Position numbers and translations under genes: made by a program. This document shows positions 28,073 through 38,219 of a stretch of 64,000 nt of DNA, in pieces. The DNA lies in assembly GCA_019118565.1 (NCBI GenBank), contig DWYR01000016.1, forward strand, positions 1-64,000, given 5' to 3'. The stretch's first letter is position 1; each line of letters opens with the position of its first letter. A model generated the notes under the pieces. That model worked only from the letters and a program-made list of their open reading frames with translations, searched no databases and had not been told where the DNA came from. Source of the DNA: Candidatus Alistipes avicola (GTDB lineage: Bacteria; Bacteroidota; Bacteroidia; Bacteroidales; Rikenellaceae).

Positions 28073-30958
28073 TCAATACATGTTTTCGAACATGCTTTGA
28101 CTTTTGTCGTATTTCAGGTCGGACAGAGAAGCGGCTTTGACTCCGATGTTGAAACTCCAGCTTTTGTAATTGCCGAAAGGAATCCAGGTGAACGACATTT
28201 GCCAGCAATGGAGGTCTCGTATAACCGTGACGGTTGCCGGAGATAGCTTTTTCGCCTGGAAGTCGTAGCCTCCCTGGAAACTGACACCCAGTTTGGGCAA
28301 CACCGTGAGGCTGCCGTTCACGCTGATCGTTTGAGAGAGATTCTTGCGATAACCGGTCGTGCCGTTATTGACGGCCTGAGCCGTGTAGCTGAGCGTGTAG
28401 CTGAAGCCCACGTTCCAGGGGAGTGAGAAGTCGTAGTAAGTCTGACTCATCAGGATACGGCGTTGTGCAGGATCCATCTGCCCGTATGGATCGTAGAACG
28501 GATTGGAGTAAATCGGATCCATGTTGGAACTGGTGATGTCGTTGATCGCAGGAGTCGATTTGTCCTGACGCGACTGGAACGTATAACCGAACGAGGTGCT
28601 CGCGCTGGAGATTCGTCCGGGGAAGAAGAGTTTGTTGTAGCGCTGTCCCTGAGGTGAGATGCGGTAGGGATCGAGTGTGGCGTTGATTGTGATACCGAAG
28701 TTCGGAATGACTGTGGTTCTCAACGAGAGGGGAATGGTCGAAAGTCGCATCGAATCGGCCAGAAAGTTGTAAGAGAGGGCTCCGATGCGGAATTCGTCGA
28801 TCAGTTTAATTTTCTTCATGCCGGTCGTATCGCTCTTGCTCAACACCTTCATCTCTAAAGTTTGTGAGAGGGTGAAGTTCAGATTCAGACTTTGTCCGGA
28901 AGTCGGGCCTCCGAAAATACCGTCCTGGAAGGGGGAGTACGTTTTCGTGTTGCCTAACGAGTCACTTTGCACGGTTTTATAGAAGCCGTACTTTTGCTTC
29001 GAAAAATCGGGGGCATAGGAAAAGCTGATCGTCGGGGTCAGGGTGTGTCGGATTGCCTGGATCTTGCGCGTACGTTTTTTCGATTCGAACCGACCGTAGA
29101 CCGTTGTCGAGGCCTGTAGACTGAAGTTGTAGTTGTACAGACGATAGAAACCATACTCGGGAGCGAGTTTCTCCACTTGGTTGGTAACCGGATTCCAGAC
29201 CTGTTCGGTCTTCTTGAAATACCATTTTTCGTCGTAATTGACCGTCGGACCGAAGTTGATGTAGTTGAAGAGCATGTAAGAGGCTGAAACGGGAATCGTG
29301 TGTTGGATTCCGTATTGCATGTCTTCGAACGTCTGACGTGAGAAGAGATCCGACTCCTGGGCGTTTATCTTGGCATTGAGTTTTCCGGTGTACCGGAGCG
29401 AGATCTTTTCATACCATTTGGCTTTACCCATGGCCTCCTTGCGTTTGAAGGGGTAGAATGTCGAAACGCTGAAGACGGCGTTGGGGAGGGTGATCGACAG
29501 AGCTCCGCTTTGTGAGTTCTGTGAGGCCGTCATGCTCGACGAGAAGGAGAACGGAGTACCGAGCCAGCTTTTCGAGTAAGAGATCGATGAGTTGGTTTGT
29601 GTTTGCAGGGCCTGATTCAGGGAGGTGGCCGAGTAGTCGTTGTAGCCGCTGGTTCGGAAGTCGACCAGGGCGGCAAAGGTCGATCCGGGGTTGGCTTTGG
29701 CATCCTGTTGATGTCGCCAGTAGAGTTGGAAGTCGCTCTGGCTCGTATAGTCGGGCATTCCCTTGTCTCCGACGCGGATACTTGAGTAGTTGAATAGCAG
29801 ATTCCCCGAATGTTTATATCGTTTCATGTAGTTCATGGTGGCAGATGCCTCCCATGATCCGAGCGTGTAGATACCGCCCCGAATGGCTAGATCGACGTGT
29901 TGCCCGATGGCGAAGTAGTAGCCCAGGTCACGAAGGAAGAATCCCTTTGTCGCATCCTCGCCGAAGGTCGGCATGAGCAGACCCGATTTGGGTCCCGTGT
30001 TGAGCGGAAAGAAACCTTCGGGCAACAGCGGGAAGTAGATTGGCACATCCTCCAGAACGATGTAGGCAGGTCCCGTAATGACTTTCTTGCCGGGGATCAT
30101 TTTCGCCTTGGTCAGCGACAGGTAGAAGTGAGGGTGATCCGTTTGGTCGCACGTTGTGTATTTTCCGCCGCGGATATAGGAGGTGTTGTCGTCCAACTTC
30201 TTGACATCGTTGCCAATGAGCCAGCCATCGCCCTGCTGCGTCGCGACACCTTTGATCTTTGCCTTCTTCGTGTTGAAATTGTAGGTGATCGTATCCATCG
30301 AATAGGGTGTCGATGAACCCTCCGTGAAAGTGGGGTGGGTAACTGTTGCCTCTCCGTTTATCGTATCGCTTTTGCCGTATGCCAACACCATCTTGCTGTC
30401 GAGATTCACGCGCATGAAGTCTCCTTTTAGAGACATGTTTTGATAGGAGACATCTCCTTCGTTGTAGATATAAACCGTACGGTTCTTGACATCGTAGACG
30501 AGCGAGTCTTTATTCTTGCTGTAAACGATGTCGTCCAGGAAAGCTTTTTTAGGCTTGTCCTGATTGACCGTATCGCGGGTAAGGGAGTCGGGGCGGGACT
30601 TTGAAAGGGAGTCCTGTCGACTGTAAGGCGAAGTATCAATGGAGGAGGAAGCCTGATTCGAGGCTTCGAGTTGCAATAAGGAGTCTATTGTGCCTCCAGG
30701 CGTAGCGCTTCCCTCTTCGACAGAGAGCTTTTCGAACTCTTTTTGCATTCGTTCGGCTTCCCTTTGTTGTCGGGCCTGTTGGCGCAGTTCTCGTCGGGAT
30801 TTTGGAGCGGAGTCGGGGCGGATACTGTCCGAGCGGGTGCTGCTTTGTGCTTCCATGATCCGTAACTCCGCAGGGATTGCCATGCCGAGTAGCGGGATCA
30901 GGAAGAGCAGCAACATCGCTCCCGTGAAGAAGATATATTTTGCCTTCGGTCTGTCCAA
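28073..30958 (-). CDS. lptD: LPS-assembly protein LptD/OstA-family
   Basis: 'VYDVKNRTVYIYNEGDVSYQNMSLKGDFMRVNLDSKMVLAYGKSD', 'VPIYFPLLPEGFFPLNTGPKSGLLMPTFGED', long beta-barrel C-terminus. Confidence 0.88.
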   Translation of the reverse strand: MDRPKAKYIFFTGAMLLLFLIPLLGMAIPAELRIMEAQSSTRSDSIRPDSAPKSRRELRQQARQQREAERMQKEFEKLSVEEGSATPGGTIDSLLQLEASNQASSSIDTSPYSRQDSLSKSRPDSLTRDTVNQDKPKKAFLDDIVYSKNKDSLVYDVKNRTVYIYNEGDVSYQNMSLKGDFMRVNLDSKMVLAYGKSDTINGEATVTHPTFTEGSSTPYSMDTITYNFNTKKAKIKGVATQQGDGWLIGNDVKKLDDNTSYIRGGKYTTCDQTDHPHFYLSLTKAKMIPGKKVITGPAYIVLEDVPIYFPLLPEGFFPLNTGPKSGLLMPTFGEDATKGFFLRDLGYYFAIGQHVDLAIRGGIYTLGSWEASATMNYMKRYKHSGNLLFNYSSIRVGDKGMPDYTSQSDFQLYWRHQQDAKANPGSTFAALVDFRTSGYNDYSATSLNQALQTQTNSSISYSKSWLGTPFSFSSSMTASQNSQSGALSITLPNAVFSVSTFYPFKRKEAMGKAKWYEKISLRYTGKLNAKINAQESDLFSRQTFEDMQYGIQHTIPVSASYMLFNYINFGPTVNYDEKWYFKKTEQVWNPVTNQVEKLAPEYGFYRLYNYNFSLQASTTVYGRFESKKRTRKIQAIRHTLTPTISFSYAPDFSKQKYGFYKTVQSDSLGNTKTYSPFQDGIFGGPTSGQSLNLNFTLSQTLEMKVLSKSDTTGMKKIKLIDEFRIGALSYNFLADSMRLSTIPLSLRTTVIPNFGITINATLDPYRISPQGQRYNKLFFPGRISSASTSFGYTFQSRQDKSTPAINDITSSNMDPIYSNPFYDPYGQMDPAQRRILMSQTYYDFSLPWNVGFSYTLSYTAQAVNNGTTGYRKNLSQTISVNGSLTVLPKLGVSFQGGYDFQAKKLSPATVTVIRDLHCWQMSFTWIPFGNYKSWSFNIGVKAASLSDLKYDKSQSMFENMY

Positions 30959-30975
30959 AATTCCAAAAAAAATCG

Positions 30976-30999
30976 TACCTTTGCCGACGAGTCGGCAAA
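30976..30999 (+). promoter_or_regulatory. TACCTTTG -7-like element overlapping palindrome TTTGCCGACGAGTCGGCAAA
   Basis: TACCTTTG 30976-30983; 8-bp inverted repeat with 4-nt centre between divergent lptD and amidase genes. Confidence 0.45.
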
Positions 31000-31050
31000 A
31001 ACGCCTGAAAAAGGCTTTTTATACCTGAAAAAATGCGTTTTTATATCCGA

Positions 31051-31058
31051 CAAATATA
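31051..31058 (-). promoter_or_regulatory. -7 element (TATATTTG) for lptD
   Basis: CAAATATA on + strand about 90 nt upstream of the lptD ATG. Confidence 0.4.
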
Positions 31059-31100
31059 GGTAAAAAATCGGAAAACATTAAAAATTCAGCCACTTTTACA

Positions 31101-32207
31101 ATGCGCAAGTCTCTTTTTACGCTCCTCTTGTTTGCGCTGATTGCACTCTTTCCCAACGGAGCCATGGCCGAGAATATTGCGCAGGGAGTACGGGTAATCG
31201 TGATCGATGCCGGTCATGGAGGCCCGAAGTTCCCTGGAGCCAGTTACAAAAGTGTGTACGAGAAGGATCTCAACCTGCAGATTGCCTTGAAACTCGGTGC
31301 TTTGATTGAGAAACACCTGCCGCAAATAAAGGTGGTTTATACCCGCAAAACCGACAAGCAGTTTTCCGAAAGTCTGACGAAAGATCTGCAGGCGCGGGCT
31401 GACATTGCCAACAAGGCATCGGGAGATTTGTTCATCTCGATTCACACCAATGCGGCCCAATCCCGTTCGGCTCGAGGTGTCGAGACGCTGATTATGGGAG
31501 AGACCCCTCTGGAGAAGAATGCCAACGAGCGGGCGCTCTATGACAACAATCAGGAGGAGCTGATCGATATGTCCAACGAGAAAACGGCAGCCATCGTGAG
31601 GGCCTACATTCAGAATCTCCAGTTTACGTACGGTGAATACAGCGAGGCGATGGCCCGTTTGGTCCAGAAACATTACGTCAAGTCAGGAAGACACAATCGA
31701 GGCGTGAAACGTCAACCTCTGAAGGTTCTTTATGCGACCGACATGCCGGGTATCTTGACCGAGATAGGTTTCCTTTCCAACGACGAGGAGCGGGCTTACA
31801 TGACTTCGGAAAAAGGGCAGGCCGCGATTGCACAGGCGTTGTTCAATGCCGTAAAGGACTATACGGAATTCGTGCAGGGAACGTTATTGGTTGAGGGAGA
31901 TGCCATTTACGAACAGGCCGATCCGGAGGAGACGGAGGGCAAGTCCGGTCAGACGGTTGCGCAGGCGGAGACGTTCTATGCTGTGCAGTTGATCGCCAGC
32001 ACCAAGCCGGTCTCGCTGAAAGACAGACAATTCAAAAGTTATCGGGGAAAGGTGGAGCAATATACCACCTCCGGGCGTTTTAAATATAAGTATTGCGTAG
32101 GACGATTCACGGATCGAAAACAGGCCGAGAAGAAGTTGGCTGAAGTGAAGAAGGAGTTTAAGGATGCGTTTATTGTCCGTTGCGAGGGAACGCGTATCGT
32201 TCCGTAG
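31101..32207 (+). CDS. N-acetylmuramoyl-L-alanine amidase (Amidase_3) with SPOR-like C-terminus
   Basis: 'VIVIDAGHGGPKFPGASY', 'LFISIHTNAAQS', 'GILTEIGFLSNDEERAYM'. Confidence 0.92.
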   Translation: MRKSLFTLLLFALIALFPNGAMAENIAQGVRVIVIDAGHGGPKFPGASYKSVYEKDLNLQIALKLGALIEKHLPQIKVVYTRKTDKQFSESLTKDLQARADIANKASGDLFISIHTNAAQSRSARGVETLIMGETPLEKNANERALYDNNQEELIDMSNEKTAAIVRAYIQNLQFTYGEYSEAMARLVQKHYVKSGRHNRGVKRQPLKVLYATDMPGILTEIGFLSNDEERAYMTSEKGQAAIAQALFNAVKDYTEFVQGTLLVEGDAIYEQADPEETEGKSGQTVAQAETFYAVQLIASTKPVSLKDRQFKSYRGKVEQYTTSGRFKYKYCVGRFTDRKQAEKKLAEVKKEFKDAFIVRCEGTRIVP

Positions 32208-32225
32208 TTTCTGAGAAAAGAGAAT

Positions 32226-33278
32226 ATGAAAAGAGAGATTAAAATCGGCATCTTTGCCGTGTTGATGATAGGTGCATTGTGGGCTGGGATTCGTTTCCTG
32301 AAGGGGTTTGACCTGTTCAGCCGCAATATGGTCTATTATGCCGTCTATGATCAGGTGGATGGGGTGCAGAACGCTTCGTCGGTCTTGATTCAGGGCGTGA
32401 AGGTCGGAGCCGTAACGGATATTTTGTTCGATCCGTCGAAGGATCATCGTGTCATCTTGCAGTTGACCGTCAAACGTCAGTACCGGATTCCGGAGGATTC
32501 GGAGGCCCGTATCTTCAGCAACAGTTTGATGGGGTCCAAGGCGATCGGTATTGAATTGGGATCTTCGGATCGTTTTCTGGAGAAGGGCGATACGCTTCGC
32601 TCGGTTCGCGAAAAGGATCTGATGGATATGGCCGGCTCGGAACTCGACTTTTTCAAACAGAAAATCTCGCAGGTTACCTCCGATTTGCATCGGACGATGG
32701 ATAACCTGAATACGATCATGGAACAGAATACGGAGAGTATCCGTGGAACGATGTCGCATCTGAATTCGATTTCGGGCAACGTGGATTTCCTGCTTGCTGC
32801 CGAGCGCGAAAACTTGCAGAATGCTATTGCGAACTTGACCCGTTTCTCGGAGATGTTGGGTGAGAATTCTCCGCGTATCGACAGCATTGTCCGTAATCTG
32901 AACAGTGTCTCCGACCAGATTGCATCGGCGGATCTGATCCGCAACCTCGATGCGACGCTTGCGGATCTGGATGCGATCCTCGCGCGGGTAAAGAGCGGCG
33001 AGGGTACGGTCGGCAAACTGATCAATGACCCGGCTCTTTACGAGTCGCTCAATCGGAGTGCCGAAAATCTGGCCTCTTTGTTGGCCGATCTGGAGGCCTA
33101 TCCGAAACGTTATGTCCACTTCTCGCTTTTCGGCGGCGGGCAGAAAAAAGTAGAGAAGGAGCGCGCCCGTCAGGTGGCGGAGGCACAGGCCGTGCAGGAC
33201 TCCTTATCGATGCAGCCCTCGGATGCCGATGTGTCTTCAGACTCTTCCGAGTCGTCTGATGCAGAGGTGAACGAGTAG
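32226..33278 (+). CDS. MlaD/MCE-family protein
   Basis: N-terminal TM; 'YAVYDQVDGVQNASSVLIQGVKVGAVTDILFDP'. Confidence 0.92.
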   Translation: MKREIKIGIFAVLMIGALWAGIRFLKGFDLFSRNMVYYAVYDQVDGVQNASSVLIQGVKVGAVTDILFDPSKDHRVILQLTVKRQYRIPEDSEARIFSNSLMGSKAIGIELGSSDRFLEKGDTLRSVREKDLMDMAGSELDFFKQKISQVTSDLHRTMDNLNTIMEQNTESIRGTMSHLNSISGNVDFLLAAERENLQNAIANLTRFSEMLGENSPRIDSIVRNLNSVSDQIASADLIRNLDATLADLDAILARVKSGEGTVGKLINDPALYESLNRSAENLASLLADLEAYPKRYVHFSLFGGGQKKVEKERARQVAEAQAVQDSLSMQPSDADVSSDSSESSDAEVNE

Positions 33279-33298
33279 CTTCTCATTGATTCCATACG

Positions 33299-35797
33299 AT
33301 GATATATCCGGCAAACTTTGAACAAAAAGTAGGCTTTGATCGCTTGCGCGAGCAGGTCGCCTCGTTATGTACGATTCGTGGCGGAGAGGAGAGACTGTCC
33401 GCCGAAAAATTCAGTTGCGACCGACGGGAGATTGAGAGACGCTTGTCGCTTGCCGATGAAATGCGCCGCCTGTTGCTGTTGGAACGCGATTTTCCCAATG
33501 ATGATTTTGTAGATACCGACTCCATTCTGGCCAAGCTGCGGATCGAGGGGAGCTTCCTCGAGGTCGAGGAGGTCGTTCGCTTGCGCCAGGCACTGGCTGC
33601 GGCCGGTGGAATTGCAACGTTCATTGCGGGACGGGGTGAGGAGCTGTATCCCGAACTTCGACGCCGCAGTGCAGGGGTGGAGGCATTCCCCGAGATTATC
33701 CGCGCGATCGATGGGATCGTGGATCAGTACGGCAAGGTGCGGGACAACGCCTCTGCGGAGTTGCAGCAGATCCGGCGTTCGATCCGTGAGCGGGAGGGAC
33801 AGGCGGCCAAACGTCTGCAACAGGTGCTCACCAATGCCAAGAGCGCCGGTATTGTGGATGCCGATGCCGTGCTGTCGATTCGTGACGGTCGGGCCGTGAT
33901 TCCCGTCGCGGCGGCCAATAAGCGGAAGTTGCAGGGTTTTATCCATGATGAGTCGGCCACGGGTAAGACTTTCTATATTGAACCGGTGGAGGTTGTTGAG
34001 ATCAACAACGAACTCAAGGAGTTGGAGTATGCCGAGCGTCGTGAGATCGTGCGGATCCTACAGGCCTTTACCGACGGGATACGCCCCGAAGCGGAGCGGA
34101 TCGCCGAGGTTGGGGACTACTTGGCCGATCTGGATATGATCCGGGCCAAGGCGCGTTGGGCCATTGCTAACGGAGCCGGGAAACCGGTCGTATCGACCGA
34201 TGACCGGCTGGTACTCCGCAATGCCCGCCATCCGCTGCTTGAGCAGACGCTCCGGGTTCAGGGAAAGGCGATCGTGCCGCTCGAGATGCAGTTGGACAAG
34301 AACAGCCGCATTCTGGTTATTTCGGGCCCCAATGCCGGAGGAAAGTCGGTTTGCCTCAAGACGACGGGTATCGTGCAGTATATGTTCCAGTGTGGATTCC
34401 TGGTAACGGCTTCGGAGGTTTCGGAGCTGTCTATTTTCCGCAATGTGATGATCGATATCGGCGACGAGCAGTCGATCGATGACGACCTTTCGACCTATTC
34501 GTCCCATCTGGTCAATATGAAGAATATGCTCGGAGGGGCCTCCGGGCAAACCTTGATTCTGATCGATGAGTTCGGATCGGGAACCGAGCCTGTCCTGGGC
34601 GGGGCGATCGCCGAAGCGATCCTCGACCGCCTGCGCGAAAAGGGATGTTATGGGGTTATCACGACCCACTATGCCAATATCAAGTATTATGCGTCGAATA
34701 CCGAAGGTGTCGCCAACGGGGCGATGATGTTCGACGTACAGAATATCCGTCCCCTCTTCAAACTGGAGATGGGGCGTCCGGGCAGTTCGTTTGCCATCGA
34801 GATTGCCCGTAAGATCGGTCTGCCCGAAGAGATCATCCGGGATGCAAGTGAGAAGGCGGGCAGCGACCATATCAATATCGAGAAACAGTTGCGGGAGATT
34901 GCCCGTGACAAGCACTATTGGGCTCAGAAACGCGATCGGATTCGCATTGCGGACCGCAAGGTCGAGGAGTTGGAGCAGAACTATACGGAGCAGCTCTCCC
35001 GAATCCGGGAGGAGCGCTCGGCAATCCTGAAGCGGGCGAAGGAGGAGGCCCAGCAGCTCATAGCGGATGCCAACCGCCAGATCGAGAATACGATCCGGAC
35101 CATTCGGGAGGCGCAGGCCGAGAAGGAGCTGACCCGGCTGGCCCGCAAGGAGTTCGACGGGTTCCGCGATCAGGTCGAACGGGCCGATGCGGTGGATACG
35201 TCGCACGATGAACGGGTGGTGCGGGAGATGGAAAAACTCGAACGCCGCCGCCAGCGCCGCGAGGAGCGCCGTCAGCAGGCGGGTGAGAGCCGTCCCCCAG
35301 AGCCGGCTCCGCAGGTGAAGCCGCGCGAGGTGGAGGTCGGATCGAAGGTCAGGATCGCCGGTCAGGATATTCCCGGCGTGGTGCTCTCCTTCAAAGGCAA
35401 GAAGGCTCAGGTGGCCTTCGGACAAATCCTTACGACGGTCGATCGGAGTGTGCTCGTCGCTATTTCGGGTGCCGAATACAAGCAGGCGACACAACCCGTA
35501 CAGCCGCGCATATCGGTCTCGGCGGATGTGTCGGCCCGTAAACTCAACTTCAAGGACCATATCGATGTGCGGGGATTGCGTGCGGCCGAGGCATTGGAGA
35601 TCGTGCGGGATTTCATCGACGATGCGATCATGGTCGGTGTCGGAACGGTAACGATCCTGCACGGAAAAGGTACCGGAGCCCTTAAGGAGGAGATTCGCCG
35701 TTATCTGCGCAGTGTCCCCGAAGTGCAGCGTGCCGTGGATGAACACGCTGATCGGGGCGGTGCCGGTATTACGGTGGTGACATTCAAATCGGAATGA
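33299..35797 (+). CDS. mutS2: Endonuclease MutS2 with Smr domain
   Basis: 'ISGPNAGGKSVCLKTTGI', 'LILIDEFGSGTEPVLGGAIAEAIL', C-terminal Smr 'DVRGLRAAEALEIV...ILHGKGTGALKEEIRRYL'. Confidence 0.96.
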   Translation: MIYPANFEQKVGFDRLREQVASLCTIRGGEERLSAEKFSCDRREIERRLSLADEMRRLLLLERDFPNDDFVDTDSILAKLRIEGSFLEVEEVVRLRQALAAAGGIATFIAGRGEELYPELRRRSAGVEAFPEIIRAIDGIVDQYGKVRDNASAELQQIRRSIREREGQAAKRLQQVLTNAKSAGIVDADAVLSIRDGRAVIPVAAANKRKLQGFIHDESATGKTFYIEPVEVVEINNELKELEYAERREIVRILQAFTDGIRPEAERIAEVGDYLADLDMIRAKARWAIANGAGKPVVSTDDRLVLRNARHPLLEQTLRVQGKAIVPLEMQLDKNSRILVISGPNAGGKSVCLKTTGIVQYMFQCGFLVTASEVSELSIFRNVMIDIGDEQSIDDDLSTYSSHLVNMKNMLGGASGQTLILIDEFGSGTEPVLGGAIAEAILDRLREKGCYGVITTHYANIKYYASNTEGVANGAMMFDVQNIRPLFKLEMGRPGSSFAIEIARKIGLPEEIIRDASEKAGSDHINIEKQLREIARDKHYWAQKRDRIRIADRKVEELEQNYTEQLSRIREERSAILKRAKEEAQQLIADANRQIENTIRTIREAQAEKELTRLARKEFDGFRDQVERADAVDTSHDERVVREMEKLERRRQRREERRQQAGESRPPEPAPQVKPREVEVGSKVRIAGQDIPGVVLSFKGKKAQVAFGQILTTVDRSVLVAISGAEYKQATQPVQPRISVSADVSARKLNFKDHIDVRGLRAAEALEIVRDFIDDAIMVGVGTVTILHGKGTGALKEEIRRYLRSVPEVQRAVDEHADRGGAGITVVTFKSE

Positions 35798-35821
35798 GAC
35801 GTAAAACTGTGAAATGCGGTT

Positions 35822-38194
35822 ATGCGATATAGTTTATCGGAAATAGCACAAATTGGCGAAGGCAGGCTCTCGGGAGAGGACCTTACGGTCGGGCGGATCT
35901 CGACCGACAGCCGTAATTGCAACGTGGGCGACGGAGAGTTGTTCGTTGCCATGCGGGGCGTAAATCATGATTCGCACGCCTTTGTCGGTGAGATGGCTCG
36001 CCGGGGTGTACGGGCATTTTTGGTAGAGCATCCGGTTGAATTGCCCGACGGATGCGGTTGTGTGGTGGTGGAGCGTTCGATCGACGCCTTGCAGCGGTTG
36101 GCTGCCCATCATCGGGCACAGTTTAAAGGCCGTGTCGTGGGTATTACAGGCTCGAACGGCAAGACGGTCGTCAAGGAGTGGATCTCGCAGCAAATCCCGC
36201 CGATGGTCAAGTATTTCCGCTCGCCGAAGAGTTACAACTCGCAACTGGGCGTGGCTCTGTCGCTGCTTATGATCGAGGGCGACGAGCAGCTGGCCCTGAT
36301 CGAGGCGGGTATCTCGCAACCGGGCGAGATGGTTCGCCTGGAGCGGATGATTCGCCCCGATGTGGTGATCTTTACCTCGATCGGTGAGGCTCACCAGAAA
36401 AATTTTGCATCGCTCGAAGAGAAAAGCGCCGAGAAACTGGTGCTGGCCAAGGGGGCAAAGACGATTCTTTACCACCGCTCGTCGGCGCTGCTGGAGCGGA
36501 TGATCCGCACCCTCTTCTCGAACCGGGAACTGCTCGATGCGGCCGATTATCGCCTGCCGGAACAGTTGCCCGAAGGGGTGCTGGCAAGCGAGGCGGGTCG
36601 GATCGATGCCCAGATCGTGGGAGCGTTCTGCCGGGCGATGGGATTCCCGGCTCCCGATTTCGATCGGATCCAGCCCGTGGCGATGCGCCTTGAGGTGAAG
36701 GAGGGAATCAACCGTTCGCTGTTGATCGACGATGCCTACAATTCGGATATCAACTCCCTCTCGATAGCATTGGATTATCTGCACAACATGGCAGCAGGAC
36801 GCCCCACGACACTCATCCTTTCGGATATCGAACAGAGCGGTGTGGCGGATGAGACCCTTTATGCCGAGGTGGCCCGGATTGTCTCTGCCGCGGGGGTTGG
36901 CCGACTGATCGGTGTCGGAGAACATATCCGTGCGGCCGGTGCTCTCTTCGCTTGCGACAGTACTTTTTACCATTCGACCGATGAACTGTTGCACCACCTG
37001 CGAACGGATGACGTAGCGGGGCGCGTGGTGTTGATCAAGGGTAGTCGGAACAGCCGTTTCGAACGGGTCAGCCATATGCTCGAGCGCAAGAGCCATACGA
37101 CGATTCTCGAAGTCGATCTGGATGCAATGATCCATAATTTGAACTGTTATCGGTCGAAACTCCGTCCCGGAACCCGACTGGTGGCCATGGTAAAGGCTTC
37201 CAGCTACGGTGCGGGTGATTTCGAGATTGCCCAGATGTTGCAGCATCAGGGGGTGAACTACCTGGCTGTCGCATTTGCCGATGAGGGTGTGTTGCTGCGC
37301 GAGCGGGGTATCTCGATGCCGATCGTGGTACTGAATGCCGACGAGGGCAGTTTCGATTTGATGGTTTCGCATCGGTTGGAACCAGAGATATATAGTTTCC
37401 GTTCCTTGGACAACTTCAGCCGGGCCGTTGAACGGGCCGGAGAGGAACACTATCCGATCCACATCAAGCTCGATACGGGTATGCACCGGTTGGGTTTCTC
37501 GGAGGAGGAGCTCGATTGTCTCGCAGAGCGGTTGTGTGCGACGCAACGGGTAAAGGTGGCCTCTACTTTCTCGCATCTGAGTTGTGCCGATATGCCCGAA
37601 AAGGACGAGTTTACGCACGCGCAGATCGCCCGGTTCGATCGTATGAGCAGCCATTTGGCCTCTTTACTCCCGTATTCGATATTGCGCCATACGGCCAATT
37701 CGGCTGCTATCGAGCGCTTCCCCGAGGCGCAGTTCGATATGTGCCGACTGGGAATCGGCCTCTATGGATTCGGCGGTACGCCCGAAGATGATTTGCATCC
37801 CGTCTCGACGCTCAAAACCCGTATCGTGCAGCTCCATCACCTGGCAGCCGGTGAGGCGGTCGGATATGGTGGGGCCGGCGTGCTGAAGCGTCCGTCGCTC
37901 ATAGCGACCATTCCGGTCGGATATGCCGACGGTCTGGACCGTCACCTGAGTTGCGGCCGATGGTCGATGCGGGTGGCCGGGAAGGCTGCTCCGATTGTGG
38001 GGCGAATCTGTATGGACAGCTGTATGATCGACGTGACGGATATACCGGAGGTGGCCGAGGGAGACGAGGTGGTGATCTTCTCGGCGGAGCCTGGCAATAC
38101 GGCCGAAGATATGGCCCGTGTCCTGGGTACAATCTCGTACGAGGTGATGACCTCCGTGTCGGGTCGTGTAAAACGAATTTATAAAAAGGAGTAG
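35822..38194 (+). CDS. Bifunctional MurF / alanine racemase
   Basis: MurF 'GITGSNGKTVVKEWI'; Alr 'LEVDLDAMIHNLNCYRSKLRPGTRLVAMVKASSYGAGDFEIA', 'RICMDSCMIDVTDI'. Confidence 0.95.
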   Translation: MRYSLSEIAQIGEGRLSGEDLTVGRISTDSRNCNVGDGELFVAMRGVNHDSHAFVGEMARRGVRAFLVEHPVELPDGCGCVVVERSIDALQRLAAHHRAQFKGRVVGITGSNGKTVVKEWISQQIPPMVKYFRSPKSYNSQLGVALSLLMIEGDEQLALIEAGISQPGEMVRLERMIRPDVVIFTSIGEAHQKNFASLEEKSAEKLVLAKGAKTILYHRSSALLERMIRTLFSNRELLDAADYRLPEQLPEGVLASEAGRIDAQIVGAFCRAMGFPAPDFDRIQPVAMRLEVKEGINRSLLIDDAYNSDINSLSIALDYLHNMAAGRPTTLILSDIEQSGVADETLYAEVARIVSAAGVGRLIGVGEHIRAAGALFACDSTFYHSTDELLHHLRTDDVAGRVVLIKGSRNSRFERVSHMLERKSHTTILEVDLDAMIHNLNCYRSKLRPGTRLVAMVKASSYGAGDFEIAQMLQHQGVNYLAVAFADEGVLLRERGISMPIVVLNADEGSFDLMVSHRLEPEIYSFRSLDNFSRAVERAGEEHYPIHIKLDTGMHRLGFSEEELDCLAERLCATQRVKVASTFSHLSCADMPEKDEFTHAQIARFDRMSSHLASLLPYSILRHTANSAAIERFPEAQFDMCRLGIGLYGFGGTPEDDLHPVSTLKTRIVQLHHLAAGEAVGYGGAGVLKRPSLIATIPVGYADGLDRHLSCGRWSMRVAGKAAPIVGRICMDSCMIDVTDIPEVAEGDEVVIFSAEPGNTAEDMARVLGTISYEVMTSVSGRVKRIYKKE

Positions 38195-38219
38195 CCGAAT
38201 ACGGTGTAAAATAAGGCGG

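Noticed and set aside
31884-33119. 411-aa minus-strand ORF opposite amidase/mlaD genes
   Set aside because: Spans two supported plus-strand genes; composition typical of an antisense shadow.
34058-35746. 562-aa minus-strand ORF opposite mutS2
   Set aside because: Antisense to a clear MutS2 protein with all motifs; long antisense frames are common in GC-rich coding DNA and the translation shows no recognisable domain.
35834-37654. 606-aa minus-strand ORF opposite murF-alr
   Set aside because: Antisense shadow of a well-supported bifunctional enzyme; no signal peptide or family motif.
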